Assembly: GCF_038050405.1 (NCBI RefSeq)
Contig: NZ_CP150901.1
Coordinates: 2,790,001-2,854,000, forward strand
Direction: 5' to 3'
Length of the DNA stretch: 64,000 bases
From: Paraburkholderia sp. IMGN_8
GTDB taxonomy: Bacteria > Pseudomonadota > Gammaproteobacteria > Burkholderiales > Burkholderiaceae
Notes under the pieces: model-generated
What the model was told of the DNA's origin: nothing
What the model saw: only the letters and a program-made list of their open reading frames with translations
The model's database searches: none
Translations under genes and position numbers: made by a program
Shown here: positions 58,708 through 64,000 of the stretch, in pieces
How positions within the stretch are numbered: position 1 is the first letter of the stretch
Layout of the letters: every line of letters begins with the position of its first letter

Positions 58708-59537
58708 ACACCACTGGACCGACGAAGTCGATCAAGCTCTGGCGCGCGCCAGACGTCATGGACGCCGTCATGCTCAAGGGCGAGTTCGTCGGCCACCGCT
58801 ATCCGCCGCACGCGCACGACACGCATTGCCTTGCGGTGATTACGGGTGGGGCGCTGGCGGTCGAGGTTCAGGACCAGCGACGCGTGTGCCGCCGTGGCGA
58901 CGTGATCATCATCGATGCCGACGTGGTGCACGCCGGTTCGGCCGCCGGCGATGGGCAATGGAAGATGCGCGTGGCACATGTACAGCCCGCAGCCCTGGCC
59001 GCCTACTGCGAGAGGCTCGGCATTCCCCGACGCGAGCGGTTCGACATGCGGAGTCCGTTTATCGTCGACGCCGAACTGTCACGGCAGCTCTACGGCGTGA
59101 ACTGGTGTTCCGAGGTGGACGAGGACAGCTTCAAGCGCAGTGAAACGCTGGCCCGCGCTGTCATCGGCATGCATGCGCGACACGCGGGCCGGTCTGCCGC
59201 CCTGCCCGTTGTGCGCAACGAGCCGGCGCTGGTGCGTGCGGTCAAGTCCCGCCTGCGCGACGAACTGCACGCACGCCTGACCTTGTCGACGCTTGCGTGC
59301 GAATTTGGCGTGACGCCTTTCGTGCTGCTGCGTGCCTTCGTGCGCGACGCGGGATTGAGCCCGCATGCCTTCCAGCAACAGGAGCGCGTGCGCAGTGCGA
59401 TGCCGTTGTTGCAAGCCGGCAGGCCCATTGCGGAAGTGGGCGCGCGAATGGGTTTTGCCGACCAATCGCACTTCACGCGCGTGTTCAAGCAGCAGACTGG
59501 CGTGACGCCGAAGGTCTATCAGGCCGCCTTCTCATGA
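58704..59537 (+). CDS. AraC-family transcriptional regulator with N-terminal cupin
   Basis: A 277-residue AraC regulator: cupin ligand domain (YPPHAHDTHCLAVITGGAL, GDVIIIDADVVHAG) and a C-terminal double HTH (LTLSTLACEFGVTPFVLLRAFVRDAGLSPHAFQQ, PIAEVGARMGFADQSHFTRVFKQQTGVTP). The C-terminal part has the canonical motif of AraC proteins of the AraC_binding/HTH_18 group. Encoded last in the DUF2000-ECH-quinone-reductase operon with translational overlap, so likely its own operon's regulator. Confidence 0.93.
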   Translation: MNTTGPTKSIKLWRAPDVMDAVMLKGEFVGHRYPPHAHDTHCLAVITGGALAVEVQDQRRVCRRGDVIIIDADVVHAGSAAGDGQWKMRVAHVQPAALAAYCERLGIPRRERFDMRSPFIVDAELSRQLYGVNWCSEVDEDSFKRSETLARAVIGMHARHAGRSAALPVVRNEPALVRAVKSRLRDELHARLTLSTLACEFGVTPFVLLRAFVRDAGLSPHAFQQQERVRSAMPLLQAGRPIAEVGARMGFADQSHFTRVFKQQTGVTPKVYQAAFS

Positions 59538-59773
59538 CGCGGCGTTTCTCCCCCCGTCGCCGTGTGTTGCTGGCCGACGGCCTGGATCGCTGACGTTCCG
59601 ATCCCGGAGATCTGGTGAGCACGTGTGACCGTCCGCCCCGCCCTCGCGCGGTCCGCCGGCGAGGTGAACAGGTTCATGATGAGCGACAGCGACACGGCCG
59701 ACACCACTGCACCGCCCATGCAGAGCACGATGAGGGCAAACCAGCGTTTGCGTTCGTCGATGCCATGCATCAT
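59519..59773 (-). pseudogene. MFS (DHA2-type) transporter remnant with internal deletion
   Basis: A strong AAGGAG and ATG (59773) lead into MMHGIDERKRWFALIVLCMG, the N terminus of drug:H+ antiporter-2 type transporters. The frame then jumps to GGAVVSAVSLSLIMNLF followed by TSPADRARA, normally found after helix 3-4 about 80 codons later, and then leaves the family. The predicted 84-residue product has only parts of two helices. Its tail overlaps the convergent AraC gene by 19 bases. Probably non-functional. Confidence 0.65.
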
Positions 59774-59786
59774 GGAACGGCTCCTT

Positions 59787-60692
59787 TCAGATGGCTGCCG
59801 GGATCGCGAAGTTCGCTTTGGCCCATGCGGCAAACTTCGTCGGCTGCTGGCCGGCGACTTTGTTGGCGAGCGCGATCGCGTCGCGCGAATCCGCGCCGAG
59901 ATACGTGTGTGCTTCGAAGTAGGCGAGCATCGCCGCGATACCGTCGGCGTGCGGAAACCAGCCGGCAAAAACCTCGCGCGGGACTTGCTTGAACGACAGC
60001 GTGTTTCCTTGTTGATTCAGGGTGGCGATGATCTCGTTGAAGCTCAGGAAATCGCCGACCAGCGGCAAATGTTCGCCGCGCCCCGCGAGTTCCGGCTGCG
60101 CGAACGCGCCGACCACGAGGCGACCGAGTTCAGTGATGTCGCCCATATGGATGACGCGCCGCTCCGGATCAAGCGGCAGCGCCCAACCCACGGTGCCATC
60201 CGCTTGTTTCTGCGGAGCCATTAGGCCGATCAGGTTTTGGTAATAGAACGGCGCGATCACGAACGTGTGGTACGCAAATCCGGCTTCGCTGACGATGGAT
60301 TCGACTTTCGCCTTGGCCGTGAAGTGCGGGACATTGATCGTGCCGCCGCTGATCGTCTCCACATTGGGAAGCGTCGACCAGATGACGTGCTGTACGCCGG
60401 CGTCTTTCGCCGCGTTGACGGCCGCGAGCGCCTGCTTGGGCTCGTCTGCTTGTGCTTCCCAGGAATTGGTCACCAGGAAAGCTCCATGTGCTCCGGCAAA
60501 AGCGGCTTTAAGCGTTTCCGGACGATTGAAATCCGCCAGAACGACTTCGTCACCCAGCTTCGGATGCTTGGCCGGATTGCGCGTCAATGCGCGCACTTTG
60601 AATTGACCGCTCGCCTGCAGCGCGCGCACAACGGCGCCGCCTTGCTGACCGGTTGCGCCGACGACGGCGATGAGCTTCTGAGTGTTCGACAT
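59787..60692 (-). CDS. NmrA-family NAD(P)-binding protein
   Basis: A 301-residue atypical SDR of the NmrA/HSCARG type: LIAVVGATGQQGGAVVRALQAS (GxxGxxG-type loop), GAHGAFLVTNSWE, HVIWSTLPNVE, and HFTAKAKVES. NmrA-like proteins discriminate NAD(P)+ from NAD(P)H and usually act as redox sensors rather than enzymes. ATG 60692 with GGAG upstream. Third gene of the leftward YceI-AzoR-NmrA operon. Confidence 0.9.
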   Translation of the reverse strand: MSNTQKLIAVVGATGQQGGAVVRALQASGQFKVRALTRNPAKHPKLGDEVVLADFNRPETLKAAFAGAHGAFLVTNSWEAQADEPKQALAAVNAAKDAGVQHVIWSTLPNVETISGGTINVPHFTAKAKVESIVSEAGFAYHTFVIAPFYYQNLIGLMAPQKQADGTVGWALPLDPERRVIHMGDITELGRLVVGAFAQPELAGRGEHLPLVGDFLSFNEIIATLNQQGNTLSFKQVPREVFAGWFPHADGIAAMLAYFEAHTYLGADSRDAIALANKVAGQQPTKFAAWAKANFAIPAAI

Positions 60693-60732
60693 GGCTGTTC
60701 TCCAGTGAGTATCTTGTTGGAGCGGTGCTACC

Positions 60733-61338
60733 TCACGCAGCGAGCGCGGCGGTCTCTTTCTTCGCCGAGTCGATGGCCCCGCTGCGTGCCTCCGGACCCA
60801 TCGCCACACCTTCCGCACGAATGAAGGTGATATCCGTGATGCCCAAAAAGCCGAAGGCTGCCTTCAGATAGGTTTCCTGATGATCGAAGACGGCGGCTGG
60901 CGAGCCTTCGCTGTAAACGCCGCCGCGCGACGAGGCGATGACCAGCTTCTTGCCGCCGCACAGTCCGACCGGGCCGTGTTCCCCGTAGTGGAACGTCTTC
61001 CCGGCGACGGAGATGCGGTCGATCCAGGCCTTCAGTTGAGAGGGCACGCCAAGGTTGTACATCGGCGCGCCGATGACCACGATGTTGGCTGCCAGGAACG
61101 CCTCGAGCGCGACCTGGCCCATGGCAACGTCGGACTTCAATGCATCGTCGACCGGAGCGCCTTGCACGGCTGCGAGGTGTGCTGCCGTCAGATGGCCGAT
61201 CGGTGTGGCGGCAAGATCGAGACGAGTGACCGCAAGGTCAGGATGGCGGCCCCGGAAGGTCGCGACGACATCCGCTGACAGATCACGGCTGACGGAGCCT
61301 TGCCCGAGGATGCTGGAATCTACGTGTAACAGTTTCAT
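60733..61338 (-). CDS. azoR: FMN-dependent NADH-azoreductase
   Basis: A 201-residue flavodoxin-fold azoreductase/quinone reductase: [24 protein letters not shown] (FMN phosphate loop), [19 protein letters not shown] (isoalloxazine site) and [11 protein letters not shown]. Reduces azo bonds and quinones with NADH. GGAGAT precedes the ATG. Lies 40 bases before the NmrA gene and 21 after the YceI gene. Confidence 0.95.
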   Translation of the reverse strand: MKLLHVDSSILGQGSVSRDLSADVVATFRGRHPDLAVTRLDLAATPIGHLTAAHLAAVQGAPVDDALKSDVAMGQVALEAFLAANIVVIGAPMYNLGVPSQLKAWIDRISVAGKTFHYGEHGPVGLCGGKKLVIASSRGGVYSEGSPAAVFDHQETYLKAAFGFLGITDITFIRAEGVAMGPEARSGAIDSAKKETAALAA

Positions 61339-61359
61339 GAGACTTATCTCCGAACGAGA

Positions 61360-61938
61360 TTACTGCTTGAGTGCTTCGGCCGAGATGAGCAACTTGGTCT
61401 TCATACTGAAGCCGTACGTCTTGCCAAAGTCGACGCCGAAGTCGCTGCGATCGAATTCGCCCACCGCGTCGACGCCGCACACTTCGCGCTTGAGCATCGG
61501 ATGCGGCATGCACTTGAACGAGTCGATATTCAGCGTCAGCGGCTTGGTCACGCCGTGCATCGTCAGATTGCCGACGACCTCGGCCGGCTTGTCGCCCTTG
61601 AACTTGATCGTGCCCTTGTAGGTCGCTTCCGGGAACTTCGACGCGTCGAAGAACTGATCCGCCTGCAGGTACTGGTCTAGCTTCGTGCTACCCGTGTTGA
61701 CCGACGCAATGTCGGTCGTCACTTCAACGGTGCCGGTCTTTGCCGCGCGATCGAGCGTCACCGTGCCCTGCGACTTGTCGAACTTGCCACGCCAGACCGA
61801 CAGGCCACCGATGTGGTCGGCCTCGAAGCTCGGGTACGTGTGGTCCGGATCAAACTGGTACGTCGACACGTCCGCGAATGCCGAAAACGACAGCGTGGCC
61901 GCGAGTGCACCAGCCGCAATCATCAGATGCCTCTTCAA
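61360..61938 (-). CDS. YceI-family periplasmic lipid-binding protein
   Basis: A 192-residue YceI protein: signal peptide ([12 protein letters not shown], cleavage near 22), then the lipocalin-like barrel ([72 protein letters not shown]). These bind isoprenoid or quinone-like lipids. The start is TTG at 61938, supported by AGGAG 6 bases upstream; ATG 61923 is the alternative. First gene of the operon divergent to a LysR regulator. Confidence 0.95.
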   Translation of the reverse strand: MKRHLMIAAGALAATLSFSAFADVSTYQFDPDHTYPSFEADHIGGLSVWRGKFDKSQGTVTLDRAAKTGTVEVTTDIASVNTGSTKLDQYLQADQFFDASKFPEATYKGTIKFKGDKPAEVVGNLTMHGVTKPLTLNIDSFKCMPHPMLKREVCGVDAVGEFDRSDFGVDFGKTYGFSMKTKLLISAEALKQ

Positions 61939-62092
61939 ATCAATCTCCTTGAAACGTTAAGTTGCCGCGCCCGTGCGCGGTATCGGGTGATGCAACGCCA
62001 CCGCGAAGCGGGAGAGTGACTTTTTACGGCCGCATTCTGTGTGACGCCTCAAGTATGGGGATCAAAAGCGTTTCGCACTAGACGGTAAAATA

Positions 62093-62107
62093 GGATTTGA
62101 TTAATCC
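62093..62107. promoter_or_regulatory. Candidate LysR binding dyad
   Basis: GGATT-TGATT-AATCC (T-N11-A type inverted repeat) lies 17 bases before the LysR start codon in the divergent YceI/LysR interval. Confidence 0.45.
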
Positions 62108-62124
62108 ATTTATGGAGAAATATC

Positions 62125-63048
62125 ATGCTCGATCTGAATGATCTGGCGATGTTCGTCCAGGTGGTCCGCGCCGGCAGCTTCTCCGAGGCGGCGCGCCGTC
62201 TGCGCATGCCGGCGAATACGCTGAGCCGGCGCATCGATCAACTCGAAGGGCAGCTCGGCACACGTCTGCTGCATCGCTCGACACGCAAACTCGCGCCGAG
62301 CACGGAAGGTCAGGCGCTGTTCGAGCGCTATGCGCCGGCGCTTGACCAGATCCTCGAGATCGGGCGGCTCCATGCAGATGAGCAGGCACCGTCCGGCTCG
62401 GTTCGTGTCGCCTCGATGGCAGGCCTGTTCGAACTCATCGGCATGGAATGGCTGGTCGAGTTCTACACGCGCTATCCACACATCAGCCTCGACTTCCTGC
62501 TCGACGATACGCCGACCGATCTGATCTCCGAGCGCATCGATCTGGCCTTGCGCATGGGCATCGAGACCGGTAGCGGCTTTAAGGTACGTCGGCTGGCGCC
62601 GAGTGCAATGATCCTCGCGGCGAGTCCGGCCTATCTGAAAAGGCGCCCTGCACCACGCACGCTTCGTGAACTGGCCGAACACGACTGTTTGACGATTTCC
62701 AATCGCCAGGGTCGCAACATGTGGCGTCTGCAGGGTCCACGCGGAAGTCAGGAGGTGTCGATCAACAGCCGGTTCGCGGTCAACGACATGCGAGTGCTGG
62801 CGCAGGCTTGTATAGCTGGACTGGGTATTGCGTTACTGCCGCAGTTAATAGTTGAGCCAGTCATCGCGCAGGGGAAACTGGTGCGCGTGCTGCCGACCTA
62901 TCGGCGCGAGAGCACCGGCCTCGGCCTGCAGCTCGTCTACACGAGCCGCCCACCGGTGCCGCCCGCAGTAGCGGTCTTCGCCGAATTTCTTTTGGAGAAA
63001 CTGGGCGAAGCGATGATAAACCCCTCAAAGAACGATGCCAGCCGATAA
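62125..63048 (+). CDS. LysR-family transcriptional regulator
   Basis: A 307-residue LysR regulator: LNDLAMFVQVVRAGSFSEAARRL with NTLSRRIDQLEGQLGTRLLHRSTR (HTH), then effector domain GSVRVASMAGLFELIG. It belongs to the group regulating quinone/azoreductase and oxidoreductase operons. GGAG precedes the ATG. Divergently transcribed from yceI-azoR-nmrA. Confidence 0.95.
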   Translation: MLDLNDLAMFVQVVRAGSFSEAARRLRMPANTLSRRIDQLEGQLGTRLLHRSTRKLAPSTEGQALFERYAPALDQILEIGRLHADEQAPSGSVRVASMAGLFELIGMEWLVEFYTRYPHISLDFLLDDTPTDLISERIDLALRMGIETGSGFKVRRLAPSAMILAASPAYLKRRPAPRTLRELAEHDCLTISNRQGRNMWRLQGPRGSQEVSINSRFAVNDMRVLAQACIAGLGIALLPQLIVEPVIAQGKLVRVLPTYRRESTGLGLQLVYTSRPPVPPAVAVFAEFLLEKLGEAMINPSKNDASR

Positions 63049-63381
63049 GTTCGTCACCCTACCCAGGGCGGGCGAAGCGTAAGAGTCGATTCACCGCCGA
63101 ACAGATCTTCGCACGCGCATGTCAGCGATACGACGGTTTCACTTTGTTAGCGCTATATTTACTGACACATCCGCGGAACACGGGCTAGACCACGCGAGCA
63201 ACTGTACTTTAATGGCCGCGCGACAATCGCTCCGAGGACCGCGAGACGCTAACGATCGTCGAGCCGGTGAGTGCGCACGTCAGCACCGGCGACGTGCGCA
63301 TGCGGGTCGGGCCAGTAGCCGTATCGCGGACTGCGGCCGATAGGACACCAATACGGCGTTATCTCGGACCTGGAGCATCAA
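63049..63381. other. Intergenic region, no gene recognised
   Basis: About 330 bases; short arginine-rich frames only. No clear promoter or terminator. Confidence 0.4.
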
Positions 63382-64000
63382 ATGAAGCCCACACGCAATA
63401 CCGACTCCGTCCCAGGGGAGTGGTACATCGACACAGCGTGCATCAATTGTGGTGCATCGCGTCACGTCGCGCCTGGGCTGATTGTCGAACGAAACGACAA
63501 GAGCGTCTTCGCTCGGCAGCCCGTCTCGCCGGAAGAGCAGCTTGCCGCCTGGCGTGCGGTGCTCGTATGTCCTACAGCATCGGTACGCAGCGAGACGAAA
63601 CAGCCTCGTCCGAACGCCGCGATCTTTCCGCAGCAGATCACATCGGGTGTGTGGCGCTGCGGATTCAACGCACGGTCGTCGTTTGGCGCACATTCTTATT
63701 TTGCCGTGCGTCCGGACGGCAATCTGCTGATCGACTCACCGCGCTATGCGGCGGAGCTCGTGAAATGGTTTGACGACACCGGTGGTATTGCGCACATCCT
63801 TCTGTCGCATCGTGACGACGTCGCAGACGCAGACAAATACGCGCGTCAATTCGGCGCGCGCGTCTGGATTCACCGAGAGGACTCGTCGGCTGCCCCCTAT
63901 GCTACGGATCTGCTCGACGACGGGTCAGCACCGAGCATTGCGGCCGGCGTGCGCGCGGTCCCTATGCCCGGACACACTCGGGGTAGCGTCGTGTACCTGC
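63382..64000 (+). CDS. MBL-fold hydrolase with N-terminal ferredoxin-like domain (partial)
   Basis: The coding frame begins with ATG at 63382 (GGAG upstream) and runs open past the window end, giving at least 206 residues. It opens with a ferredoxin-like region (DTACINCGASRHVAP, then VLVCPTASV: CxxC and CP cysteine positions), followed by a metallo-beta-lactamase domain: FGAHSYFAV, NLLIDSPR, ILLSHRDDVADADKYA and PGHTRGSVVYL. In the metal motif the usual HxHxDH reads H-R-D-D-V-A-D, as in a subfamily where the second His is absent. A ferredoxin-coupled MBL protein of unknown substrate. Confidence 0.85.
   Translation, partial: MKPTRNTDSVPGEWYIDTACINCGASRHVAPGLIVERNDKSVFARQPVSPEEQLAAWRAVLVCPTASVRSETKQPRPNAAIFPQQITSGVWRCGFNARSSFGAHSYFAVRPDGNLLIDSPRYAAELVKWFDDTGGIAHILLSHRDDVADADKYARQFGARVWIHREDSSAAPYATDLLDDGSAPSIAAGVRAVPMPGHTRGSVVYL

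Noticed and set aside
1..64000. CRISPR arrays, intact IS elements, rRNA or tRNA genes
   Set aside because: Looked for regular direct repeats, transposase motifs and RNA gene signatures; none found.

Overview
The window is high-GC DNA, densely packed with LysR, TetR, AraC/GlxA, MarR and Crp-type regulators, small redox enzymes and catabolic operons. Codon use, the gene families present and interspersed palindromic repeats containing TACTCCGGTCCCATG point to a beta-proteobacterium of the Burkholderiaceae (Paraburkholderia/Caballeronia type). It is probably an accessory-rich stretch of a secondary chromosome or megaplasmid. That is an inference: there is no rRNA, tRNA, replication or housekeeping gene to anchor it, and I see no CRISPR array and no intact insertion sequence.

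Layout. 0-6 kb: a compact cellulose-synthase-like operon (BcsA, a short BcsB-like protein, a short BcsC-like porin). 6-10.5 kb: a thioredoxin-like protein, a large GH63-type glucosidase and PsuG. 10.6-12 kb: three small related hypothetical proteins and a candidate small RNA. 12.4-17.1 kb: an ECF41 sigma factor with a carboxymuconolactone decarboxylase/AhpD-like protein, a secreted cupin, a LysR regulator preceded by a textbook ECF41 promoter, an NmrA-like reductase and an Ohr/OsmC protein. 17.2-24.3 kb: membrane protein, DUF305 plus beta-propeller pair, LysR/pirin pair with an internally deleted old-yellow-enzyme remnant, ABC exporter, methyltransferase fragment.

24.5-32.4 kb is a catabolic island: carnitine-dehydrogenase-like enzyme, beta-keto acid cleavage enzyme, MFS permease, Crp-type regulator, 4HBT thioesterase, an SDR gene with an in-frame stop, 3-hydroxybenzoate 4-monooxygenase (MobA) and a MarR regulator. 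Read as a chain, these enzymes would turn an aryl 3-hydroxypropionate into protocatechuate. I infer a pathway for 3-(3-hydroxyphenyl)-3-hydroxypropionate that I do not know as described.

32.7-45.9 kb holds small stress and detoxification units, several with visible palindromic operators: TetR/Ohr/esterase, tautomerase/TetR, TetR/SDR/DoxX, a BNR-propeller plus MoaD-like pair, and single-domain proteins (DUF1810, Vgb, DUF1330, SRPBCC). 46.2-50 kb is a complete alpha-hydroxyketone quorum-sensing locus: membrane sensor kinase, response regulator and CqsA-type synthase, in convergent arrangement around a shared terminator.

50.4-55.6 kb is a cobalt-type nitrile hydratase operon (CobW GTPase, beta, alpha, p14K-like activator, NiCoT transporter) ending in a GlxA-family regulator. 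55.8-64 kb contains a DUF1097 membrane protein, a tightly coupled DUF2000/enoyl-CoA hydratase/quinone reductase/AraC operon, an MFS remnant, a NmrA/AzoR/YceI operon with a divergent LysR, and a partial ferredoxin-MBL hydrolase running off the end. Four decayed or interrupted genes (alkene reductase, methyltransferase, SDR, MFS) suggest ongoing loss in this region.
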